Virus record (IMG/VR): IMGVR_UViG_3300042389_000724 | Location: 1 to 64,000 of that record | Direction: 5' to 3' (one strand) | Length of the DNA stretch: 64,000 bases | Source of the DNA: a virus | Shown here: one piece after another, positions 53,501-62,300 of the stretch | Layout: every line of letters begins with the position of its first letter | Numbering within the stretch: the stretch's first letter is position 1 | Notes under the pieces: generated by a model | Told to the model about the DNA's origin: nothing | Database searches by the model: none | What the model saw: the letters and a program-made list of their open reading frames with translations, nothing else | Made by a program: the position numbers and the translations under genes

Positions 53501-56390
53501 GCCTTATATCGTGTATAGAGCCGATGGTGTTGAAAAGCGCAAAGTGTTTTCTGGTTACGGCAAGCAGTTTTATTTTGATTCTTCTTTCAATGCGACAACA
53601 TCAACGGGTATTGAAAAGGGACACTCTATCACGATCAAGGAGATGAGTTATCGCGGTATACCCGTTGTGCCTGCATTCACCAACACTACAGGAATAGAGA
53701 CAAGAAATTACGCTGGTAGCACACTGGATCATCTCCGTCCAGTGATACAGTTTGCTTCTGCTGCTGGTGCAACTGGAATCAGTTTCAACGGAGGGGTGAT
53801 TTATTCTCCGAACAGTGTTTGGGGAGGTCAGACTCTTCTGGCAGATTCTATTGATTTCGGAAAAACCTTCGGCACAGGAACCACCGCAAGTAAAATACTG
53901 ACGGGTCAGCACTTCTATCTCAGAACACCCCTAAAACTTTCTGAAGACGCTGATGTGTTCATGGTTTTCCGTAACACGGGAGAAACATGGGACAAGGGAG
54001 TTGGATTTGTTTGCTCTGAAGATGATTTGAGAAATCCTATCAACGACTCTGTGATTTTCCACAGATCATACAATTCAATTGATTCGGATCTTTCAAAGCA
54101 AGCACTAGGAACCGTTTCGTCGTATTACAAGGTGACACCTGGCGGGACGATATTGTATCCGAGCAACACCCCAACTGGTCTTGTTGGATTCCGCCCCGCT
54201 GGTGGAAGAACCGACTTGCAGTTGAACACCGTTGCATACGATCCTCATGTTTCTGGCGCTTGTTTGGGAACAGTGGTTGGGGAGTGGAGAAGAGGAGCGG
54301 ACAACAAAATCGAGTCTTTCTTGAACGGAGATTTGTCAACCAACGAATCCAAGATTACTGGAAGGAAGATAGCCTCTACCAATTTCCTTGGTGGAGATGG
54401 ATATGTTATTCGTAATGGTCTTCTTACCGAACTGGATGGAGTCACTTCGAATACTAGAAATCTTATTGCTGACTACGAAAACAATCTGCTTGCCCCGTAT
54501 ATTTCTGCGTGGCAACCAACTCCTGTGAACTGGTTGAATGAAACTCTTACTTGGACGGGAGATGGAACAGGAACATTTACGGCTGTTGATGTCACTGATC
54601 AGTATGATCGTTACGGTTTGATTCCCGCTACCCGTTACGGAATGAATCAAACTTATGAGATTCGTCCCAAATCATCCAACAACGCTTATTTGCAGTCGAA
54701 CAACGACTGGATTGCTGGTTTCAATGCAAATGTGTGGACTTTCAATGTTTGGGTGAAGAGAATAGATGAAGTGGATCTTCCTGGTTCTATGGGTGTGTAT
54801 GTCTACTCTCATGGAGTTGTTAGTGGCGCAGCAGTCACTCCTGTAAAAGAACAAAACGGTTGGCACAGACTGTCTCTGACAAGAACTGGTGGAGCGTATT
54901 CAGCGACAAATACGAATTGGGCTACTTCTGCGTCTCTTGTTGGAGTCTCTGGTCTACCAGCAGGAATAACTCTTCTTTTTAGCAACCCACAGTTGCTAAG
55001 TACAGGAACTGTTGCGGGTCAGTACTATTCTTCTAGTCTTGCTTCTAATGGCAGCAGCACTCCTGCAATATTCTCTAGTTTGCACAGTCACCTCAATCTA
55101 CCCACTGGATGGTCTGCATCTGGACCAATAGGAAATCATGAGATAGTGCATGGCTCTGACACAGAAGGATCAAACTTCAATCTCATATGGAGACTAAAGA
55201 ATAGAGTGGGTGCAACAGCAGAACGAGGAGTTACAACTGGATTCCATAGTCCTCTTGTTTCTGTTGACAGAACAAAGACCTATAGAATTTCTACATGGGT
55301 TCGAAGAGTAAACACCACTTCGGATAGTGGAACCGTGCTTTTTGGAATCACTTTTGCTGGATTGAGTCCCATCACGACAAAGAGTGGTTCTGGTTTCTCT
55401 TTCGGAAACCAATACGAACCATATGCAATTGCATCCACATCTCACGAAACTGTTGGTGGTGGGGATTGGAACTTGTATGTTGCTCATATTCATCCACACG
55501 GAAGTGCTATAGGTGAAAATCACTACGATACTGGACGATACCTATTTGATGTTGCATCAGCCAAAGGTATAAGTGCATCTCCTGAACCCGAAATTCTTGA
55601 GGATCTTGTTTGGGGAAGCGACACTTCTTCTGTTGGTGTTTCTTGTCTTGTTAGCGGAGCAGGCAACAAGAATTTGGAATTGTATTTCACCCAACCAAGA
55701 ATAGAACTGGTGGACGGAGCCGAGATATTTGTGAACGAATTGGTGAGTGCAAAAAACAGAAATTGGGAGGGGACTGGACTTGTTGGTGATGATCCATATC
55801 TTTACAATGGAACCTATCCGTCTTCACAATTCGATGGTGTTTTGCAGTTTGATGGCAAGAACACAAAGGTACTGACTACCGATTTGCAACAACTCACTGC
55901 AAACAGTTCATTCGAGTGTTGGGTTCGTTGTGATGAAATAGTGAATTACTACAATATGTTTGCGGGTTATTATGTTCCGTACATTGCACTTTCATCCCCA
56001 TCCGCTGGTAAGATCAGACCGAATGTGTGGAATAATTTTGGGGGTGTAGGCAAGAGTATCAGTACTCCATTGTTGTATGACATAAATCAGTGGCTTCACT
56101 TCGTGTATATCCAAGACTACGATGGATCAGCCAACACAAAGGCAAAAATATACATCAATGGATCAAAGACTATTGAAACTATATTTGCAGGCGCACCAAG
56201 ATCAGTCAAAGACAATCCACTGACAATTGGTGATGGAGGATCAGCACGGGACTTCTTTGCCACAGGATTCCGTACATCGTGGTATCCGTTCAAAGGAAAA
56301 GTGTCTAATGTTCGTGTATACAATCGTGTATTGGCTGATGAAGAAGTCTTGCAAAACTTCAATTCTCTGAGAAACCGTTTCGGTGTGTAA
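50535..56390 (+). CDS. Giant baseplate wedge/adhesin protein, gp7-like with LamG domains
   Basis: 1951 aa. The N-terminal 170 residues (SPFIEQQFPQFVRTDHRKLV; IRDFYGNKGTESAYKFLFKL) match the conserved N-terminus of wedge proteins in T4-like marine phages (gp7 position, after gp6). The rest contains several concanavalin/LamG-type modules, seen in FNGVCAGTVANAVPIAAAVQ with EVLLYQGDVGQLNRQKIEGY (about 640-730), MSGLVLWLKPENIGVCGSFV (about 825) and FECWVRCDEIVNYYNMFAGY to the C-terminus (about 1780-1951). These modules bind glycans in other proteins, so it probably joins baseplate assembly and host-surface contact. A/T-rich codons. Confidence 0.8.
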   Translation: MSVSNIILNTNEETLENILSPFIEQQFPQFVRTDHRKLVLFVKAYYEWLEKQGNPGFVVSHLDEVADIDGNLEQFFDHFKHTYLEGFPELLATTVTGNKPNKKTLLKKIRDFYGNKGTESAYKFLFKLLYDSDLEIYYPNRDILKASDGIWVEPCSIKTTSVSGAALFGVEGGNILQYTDGTLTGSAFIESVVQYEFSGYSVTEFFIKDINGSFVSNQQVVLQKNALEYRENAYSVLGDFFVELPGENYSIGDRVVVYDDRGVGFLAKVDQVGLFGNIKRLGIISSGINYPTNIVVDIFNERGERTAKVQALATAVTKYPGYFSGNSGKISSNKRVQDGNYYQPFSYELRGSVSLDTYFETLKSIIHPAGMKMFGSILVNEVLKSSAYSSAQVTVSETPLIGRYTPYTLRTFNDLRDSYFLPNQVTGSTLQVWLSAYNIDGFTSTGVTNGVFQLFGNKKDAYGIRYWRSINNGITFEPANATGVFNQAESAPSSTIWLTPRLKENAVSTHSTVDIRPSDSTSEISTGSGNARSLGFAASSERLSTLGLTMSRSYFVVFKPRSVGVIGNLGLASSETQQWLLGDAGAYHGILLGRTGPSTDTALKAIAFQWNSGSNRPSVTVPIGKTGEWKLLVNTYDRNPVSGNGPLSLFFNGVCAGTVANAVPIAAAVQNAGATFGVGCVNNSITRQFDGEIAEVLLYQGDVGQLNRQKIEGYLAHKYGISSVLPSTHPYKSAPPGGSFASGKWYGTTGDYYPNGYNPYIGSTSDVGVDGLTAPPGSVFIRKYAGYTYTVAPELGVTSHSPLGSPLGGITSWRRRKEVNNDISQMSGLVLWLKPENIGVCGSFVNGASMDVWRDASPSSNDAVPPTWNRWNGIAHITKTSDAASDWAMQSYAGNAPITKLSFLLNGLCGGYTKGRLLMAGLNQSGDIANASYAGIDYAWYSVGPYSTALTQQRTMRIYESGTNIGIIMNAGNDISAYDDVVFDVEYEEPYIVYRADGVEKRKVFSGYGKQFYFDSSFNATTSTGIEKGHSITIKEMSYRGIPVVPAFTNTTGIETRNYAGSTLDHLRPVIQFASAAGATGISFNGGVIYSPNSVWGGQTLLADSIDFGKTFGTGTTASKILTGQHFYLRTPLKLSEDADVFMVFRNTGETWDKGVGFVCSEDDLRNPINDSVIFHRSYNSIDSDLSKQALGTVSSYYKVTPGGTILYPSNTPTGLVGFRPAGGRTDLQLNTVAYDPHVSGACLGTVVGEWRRGADNKIESFLNGDLSTNESKITGRKIASTNFLGGDGYVIRNGLLTELDGVTSNTRNLIADYENNLLAPYISAWQPTPVNWLNETLTWTGDGTGTFTAVDVTDQYDRYGLIPATRYGMNQTYEIRPKSSNNAYLQSNNDWIAGFNANVWTFNVWVKRIDEVDLPGSMGVYVYSHGVVSGAAVTPVKEQNGWHRLSLTRTGGAYSATNTNWATSASLVGVSGLPAGITLLFSNPQLLSTGTVAGQYYSSSLASNGSSTPAIFSSLHSHLNLPTGWSASGPIGNHEIVHGSDTEGSNFNLIWRLKNRVGATAERGVTTGFHSPLVSVDRTKTYRISTWVRRVNTTSDSGTVLFGITFAGLSPITTKSGSGFSFGNQYEPYAIASTSHETVGGGDWNLYVAHIHPHGSAIGENHYDTGRYLFDVASAKGISASPEPEILEDLVWGSDTSSVGVSCLVSGAGNKNLELYFTQPRIELVDGAEIFVNELVSAKNRNWEGTGLVGDDPYLYNGTYPSSQFDGVLQFDGKNTKVLTTDLQQLTANSSFECWVRCDEIVNYYNMFAGYYVPYIALSSPSAGKIRPNVWNNFGGVGKSISTPLLYDINQWLHFVYIQDYDGSANTKAKIYINGSKTIETIFAGAPRSVKDNPLTIGDGGSARDFFATGFRTSWYPFKGKVSNVRVYNRVLADEEVLQNFNSLRNRFGV

Positions 56391-56405
56391 ACGAAAGGCG
56401 CAACC

Positions 56406-56945
56406 ATGCCAAGCGAAATAGTAGATCCCGATGACGAGTCACAGTTTCCCGCCGCTCCCGAGCAGTACAATTCTGCTCCTATTACTATTAGTAGGTTTGG
56501 TGCATATGTGCGTTCAACTGCTGAAAGCACATCATCTAGCCCTGTGTCTTCTTGGGTAAATGACCTCACAAACAACGCAACGAATCCTTCATTTTCTTTT
56601 TCGGGTGTTTTGAGTGAGGTAATAGTCTTCAATCGCAAACTGAATGAAACAGAAAGACAACAGGTATATGCCTATCTGTCGCAGAAATACAATTTGAACG
56701 AAAGACTGCCAAAATCTTTTGATCAATCTAGGAATTCTGCATATCAGGCTGGTCTTACATTCTGGGATGTAGAGAATCACCCAAACAAAAAGAACTTGGA
56801 CGAGTTGCCGTTTGTGTGTGAGTTTTCTGGTCTTACTTTGCAGTCGTTTTTCTCTATTCCTGATCTTGTGTATAAGTCTGTCGGAACTCGTCTGGCGGAC
56901 GGAACTACTCTTTCGGGCGATACATATACAAACATAGGACTGTAA
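56406..56945 (+). CDS. LamG-end fragment protein, 179 aa
   Basis: SGVLSEVIVFNRKLNETERQ and QVYAYLSQKYNLNERLPK are the last strands and helix of a LamG/concanavalin domain like those of the 1951-aa protein, but the front of the domain is missing. The first 60 residues are Ser/Pro/Asp-rich. It may have split off by a stop in a once longer protein or act as a partner subunit. It starts 16 bases after the giant gene and has AAAGG upstream. Confidence 0.68.
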   Translation: MPSEIVDPDDESQFPAAPEQYNSAPITISRFGAYVRSTAESTSSSPVSSWVNDLTNNATNPSFSFSGVLSEVIVFNRKLNETERQQVYAYLSQKYNLNERLPKSFDQSRNSAYQAGLTFWDVENHPNKKNLDELPFVCEFSGLTLQSFFSIPDLVYKSVGTRLADGTTLSGDTYTNIGL

Positions 56946-56954
56946 GGAGAAGAC

Positions 56955-59321
56955 ATGGCATTCGTAAAAGCATCACTGAAAAGATCATACGCTGAGAGTT
57001 TCCTAGCCGAATTGGAGAGGAACGAAAATCAGTACTTCTTTTTTGTCGCCAAAGGCACTACATGGGAAAATGAAAACACTCCCAGTGAGTACATTGACAC
57101 GATTTTGTCAGAAAATCAAGTCATGGGAGAGATCATCGGATACAAAAAGATCATCCCGCAGGATGTTGTGTTCGCTGTTCCGAGATACGAATGGATCAGT
57201 GGTGTTTCTTATGACCGATATGATGATTCTGTGGAACTGTTTTCCGAAGATGATCCAAAGCAATTCTATGTGGTCACATCTACAAATACTGTGTACAAGT
57301 GTTTGGATAACAATGGTGGAGCAGTTTCTACCGTAGAGCCTACGATAACTTCTCCCACTCCTTTCACTACATCTGATGGTTATCGTTGGAAGTATTTAAC
57401 CACACTTCAAGAATCTGACATTCCATACGAACTCACAGACTATATGCCTATCGACAAGGCTGTTAGTGCTGTTGATGTAAACACGGTCAACCAGTTCAAT
57501 ACACAGATACAAGCCATTCCTGGTGAACTTGTTCGGGTTGATATTAGTAACGCTAGTGGTGCCTCTGCTGGTGTGTACCAAAATAGTGTGTTTAGAACCA
57601 ATGAAAACATCGCCAACGCTTACATTCAAGTTGCTGCTTTCACCAAGATAGATGCTGAAACAAGCACTGTAAAGATAACAGATTCTGTGTCAATTGGTCG
57701 TATCAGACAGGCAAGCGTTTCTGGTTTTAGTGTGTCGAATTATGTTGGACACGCCATTCGTGTCGAAGCAAGTACGGTGAACTCTTCACAGGTTGGAAAT
57801 TACGGAATAATAAGCGCAGTTCAAGAGACAGCAAACGATATTACATTCACGGTGAAGAATGATGTGGTGAATTTCATAGTCAGTCCTTCCACGGGAACTG
57901 GATGGGCATCTGTGGAAATTCTTCCGTTCATCAATATTGTTGGTGACGGTGAAGGTGCTTATGTAAAGCCAGTAATGAATACTTCAAAGAATATCACTGG
58001 CGTGGTGGTAGTTAGTGGTGGAAAAAACTACAACAAAGTTTCTTGCGTTCTCAACAGCAATAAAAATGCTGTTACAGTGCATCCAACTTTAAGACCTGTT
58101 CTGTCTCCTAAAGAGGGTCATGGAAGCAATATTTTGAGTGAACTAAATGCTCAGGATGTGATACTCATCATTAATATTGGAGAAGAACAAGCAAACAAGA
58201 TTATTGGGGGCGGATCTTACAGACAGTACGGAATCATAAAGAATCCTGTTTTGAGTAGTGGATTGAACAGAGTCGCTGGTACAGAAGATCCTCTGTATAG
58301 AGATCTGACAGTGATATGTCCGACGCAGTATTTCTCTCCTAATCATTTTTCTGGTGATCTCTACAATTTTATCACTGGTATCGAAAGTGGTGCTTCCGCC
58401 AAGGTTGTCGAACTTCGTGCATATTCTTCTCCCAATCCATCAGAGACATGGGCTACCATAAAAACAGTGAAGTCTAGTCCAGAGTTTCTGACTCAGCGAG
58501 CAAACAGGGACATTTACTATTTGAGTCTTGATCGCAGCCCTGTCCCCTCTTTTATTCTTGGTGAAACAGTTCGGCAGTCTGTTCCCGCAGGGACTGCAAT
58601 ATTTCAAAGCGTTTCATATGGATTTGATGTGTTGAGTAGAGGAACCGTGTTGTCGGTTTCTGGAGCAACTCTTGAGATTCGTCTGACTAGTAACAGCGGA
58701 TTTGTGGCTAATGTGCCTGGCGCGACTCTTGAGGCTGTTATTTCTGGTGTAACGGCTGCTATTACAGCAGTTTCTCCAAAGAATGGAGAGCGACTACTCA
58801 TCTCTTCGGCTATCGGGGATTCTGCTCAATTTATTGAAGATGCAAGCGGTAATCAGACAGGATATTCGGTTTATGAAATTGGCTCTCCTTACAGCAACCA
58901 AAATGAAATCCCTTCATACAGCGGACTGTATGTCTTGAATCTTGTAACCAGTGCGAACGCTGCTACTGGTGGATTGGACTTGACATCATCGCAGATGACT
59001 TTGAATTCATTTAGCAATGGAGACAAAATCGTTCAAGGCACTACAAGCGGCTATACCGATTACGCAACTGGTGATGTTTATTACTGGGATTTTGTGAATC
59101 CTGCTTATGGCAGACTATATGTTTCCAATGTTCTTGGTGTATTCAGGAGCGTTCAAACACACGGACTGACTGGTACTACTTTGGGGGCATTTGTGGTTGC
59201 CTCTGTTGACAAGCCAGAGATTAAACCTAATTCGGGTGAAATCTTATACATAGACAATGTACGACCCATTCAAAGAATTTTTGGTCAAGAAGAAGAATTC
59301 CGAGTCCGTCTTGGCTTCTAA
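56955..59321 (+). CDS. 8: Baseplate wedge subunit gp8-like
   Basis: 788 aa (T4: 334). The start (SYAESFLAELERNENQYFFF; VPRYEWISGVSYDRYDDSVE) and the end (GEILYIDNVRPIQRIFGQEE) match T4 gp8 (GEMIYMENRPPIIMAMDQTE), with KCLDNNGGA and SDGYRWKYL in between. The middle 450 residues are an insertion of beta-rich domains. gp8 joins gp7 and gp10 in the wedge. GGAG lies upstream. Confidence 0.88.
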   Translation: MAFVKASLKRSYAESFLAELERNENQYFFFVAKGTTWENENTPSEYIDTILSENQVMGEIIGYKKIIPQDVVFAVPRYEWISGVSYDRYDDSVELFSEDDPKQFYVVTSTNTVYKCLDNNGGAVSTVEPTITSPTPFTTSDGYRWKYLTTLQESDIPYELTDYMPIDKAVSAVDVNTVNQFNTQIQAIPGELVRVDISNASGASAGVYQNSVFRTNENIANAYIQVAAFTKIDAETSTVKITDSVSIGRIRQASVSGFSVSNYVGHAIRVEASTVNSSQVGNYGIISAVQETANDITFTVKNDVVNFIVSPSTGTGWASVEILPFINIVGDGEGAYVKPVMNTSKNITGVVVVSGGKNYNKVSCVLNSNKNAVTVHPTLRPVLSPKEGHGSNILSELNAQDVILIINIGEEQANKIIGGGSYRQYGIIKNPVLSSGLNRVAGTEDPLYRDLTVICPTQYFSPNHFSGDLYNFITGIESGASAKVVELRAYSSPNPSETWATIKTVKSSPEFLTQRANRDIYYLSLDRSPVPSFILGETVRQSVPAGTAIFQSVSYGFDVLSRGTVLSVSGATLEIRLTSNSGFVANVPGATLEAVISGVTAAITAVSPKNGERLLISSAIGDSAQFIEDASGNQTGYSVYEIGSPYSNQNEIPSYSGLYVLNLVTSANAATGGLDLTSSQMTLNSFSNGDKIVQGTTSGYTDYATGDVYYWDFVNPAYGRLYVSNVLGVFRSVQTHGLTGTTLGAFVVASVDKPEIKPNSGEILYIDNVRPIQRIFGQEEEFRVRLGF

Positions 59322-59330
59322 GAGGAACAC

Positions 59331-62300
59331 ATGGCATACGATCCAAGCATATTCAATATCAATCCTTACTACGATGACTTTGATGCAGCAAAGGGGTTTT
59401 TGCGTGTTCTCTTCAAGCCTGGATATGCAGTTCAGGCTCGTGAACTAACACAGGCTCAAACACTTCTACAGAATCAACTATCGAAAATAGGAGATCACCT
59501 TTTCAAGGATGGATCTCGTATTATCGGTGGTGGCATTTCTGTGAGAAATGCATCTTACATCATGGTAGATGCTGGAGTTTCTTCTCCTCTACTCGGTGCT
59601 ACCAATTATGAAGACTTGATTGGTTCTGTTTTGACATCAAGTATTGATGGTGACCTGACCGAAGCACGGGTGGTTCATTATGTTGCTCCCGATGTGTCCT
59701 CGGATGGATTGCTGGTACTTATCGTTGATTTTGTCTCTGGATTTGCATTCGAAAGCAGTTTCAATCTCACGAAAGGATCTTTTCAGTATAACGGCTTTGT
59801 TCCTGCTCCATCGGCTTTTTTAGACGGTGTTGAGTACCCATCAACAGGAACCTGCAAACTCGTATCCGTAAACGAGGGAGTCTTTTATATTGATGGATTC
59901 TTTGTGCGTTCTTCCACGCAATTCTTCTCTCCATATGAGAAAAATGCTGTTCGTAGAGATTTTCGATTCGACGGTTTTAGTCAACTGAATAAAAAGATTG
60001 GATTCTTGATTACCCGTGATGGTGTAACGGAACGAGATGACAATACTCTGAGAGATCCTGCAATCGGATCGTACAACTACAATGCGCCTGGAGCAGATCG
60101 TTACAAGATAACTCCTGTGCTTTCACAGGTAGAACTTTTAGATACACCTGATGATTTTGTTGAACTCGTTCGTTTTGAGGGCGGAAAGGTTGTAAAGAAA
60201 GCAGATCGAATTTCTTATGGCGAAATAGAAAAAACACTAGCCAGAAGAACATTCGATGAGTCTGGTTCATACAGCGTGAATCCTTTTGATATCTCTATCA
60301 AGAGGACTGCTGACAGCACAGAGTATTTCAATCTTGTCATGGGTCAAGGTAAGGCTTACATTCTTGGGCAAGAGGTTGAAAATGCCTATCCAAAAGTTTT
60401 GCCGTTTCCTAGAGCGCAGACCGTTCAAGAAGAGGGGACATCAAGTCCTCTTTCCTACGATTTCAGCACGGGAAACTATTTGGATGTAACATTCAACTCA
60501 GATTCTCAAACACTATTCGCCAGCAATCTACCGTCTATTGCGTCAGGCTCTGTGCTTGCGAGATTTTTTGGAACAACCAACAACACCGTTGCAACTGGCT
60601 ATGTTCATGGTGCAATTCCCACGAATGCAAACGGTGTATCAGCGAAAACATATAGGCTCTATCTGTACGGTATAAGCGGAGCAGTTCAGAGTGGAAGATC
60701 TGCTTGCATCTATCTCCACACAAACGGAAACACACTCGGAAGATTTGCTCCATCATCGGGAACAACATTTCCTTCTCCGTCTCAAACCGTACAGCAGTCT
60801 TTGGTTTACGAGGTTACTCCAGGATATGCAGTATCTGATTTTTCTTCTTTGAGGGTTGTTGGCAAACTTGTTGGTGGAAACACCAATCTTGTTGCTGCCT
60901 CGCACACTGCGCCAAACACCACATACAGTGTAACAAAAGATCACTTCAGTGATTCATTAGTGAGTCCGAGTTCTAGTGTTTTTTCTTTCTTCAATTACGG
61001 TTCTGGTGCTAACACTTCCTCAAGCGACACGCAAGAGATTGCTATCATTGATCAGAACGGAAATGCATTTGTTCCTCCAGCATCTGGAACAATATTGTCC
61101 TCTGTTGACACATCTCAGTTTTCGTTGGTGATTACGAATGCTGCAAATGGATTCACCAGCGGTAGTTTCCGTATAGCCGCTCCCGTAATATACACTCCTG
61201 TTATCAGTGATGTGAATACCTACCGATACAAGACCACTGCTACTTCAACTCATCAATTTGTTACCAACTCTTTCAAGACAGATTCTGTTGGCAGAAAGTA
61301 TTTTACGCTTCCGCACATTGATGTGTTCTCGATTTCTTCGATTGTAAATCAGGCTGATCAACAAATTTTTGCAGATGATTTTGAATTGGATGATGGTCAA
61401 CGCGAATCGCATTATGAAAATGCTAGACTGTATATCAAAGAGAATGCTTCTAGCAAGTCCGTTTACAATGGAACAGCAGGAACAGCGATTACTCTTGTTG
61501 TGTCCTACTCCAGGTTTACCCACAATGGTTTGCAGTGTGCTCCATTCATAGGAAAACACTCATACACAGATCTTGAATATGAAAAGATTCCTCTTTACAC
61601 AAATCCCAGAACAGGAAAGACCGTTTCTCTTGCAAATTGCATAGACTTCAGGCGGTCTGGTTTGACATCATCGGTGGCTATGCTCAAGCCATATGGTCGC
61701 TCCGAGTTTGGTACAATTGGCGACACGCAGATCAAGTACAGCCACTACTTGCCAAGAATTGACAAGATTTGTTTGAAGGCGGATGTAGAAGACGGATCTC
61801 CTCTGTTTTTCTTGGAATCTGGTACACCAGATATTTCACCCGTGTCTCCTTCAGATCCAGCAGACTCTTTGGTGCTAGCAACTCTCACCGTTCCTGCGTA
61901 CACACATAATCCAGAAGACATCATGATCTCTCCCGTGAATTCGAAGAGATATACCATGTCTGATATTGGACGAATGGAGAAGCGTGTTGATGATGTAGAG
62001 GTGTTTACTAAACTATCTCTATCTGAAACAGAATTGGAAACGCGATCACTGAAAACATCGGTTTCTCAAACAGAACCGCTGAAGACTTCTATCTTTGTGG
62101 ATGAACTGTATGGACACTCTTCTTCGGATGTAGTATCCAATTTCCATTCATGTTCTATAGATTTGGAGCGATCTGAACTAAGACCATTCTTTGTTCCGTT
62201 TGATGTTGGTTTTGTGGAAGGTGTCACATCCGATACTCGTGAATCTGCTGATGGAATCGTTACACTAAATTACACATCAAAACTCTACATCGACAACAAG

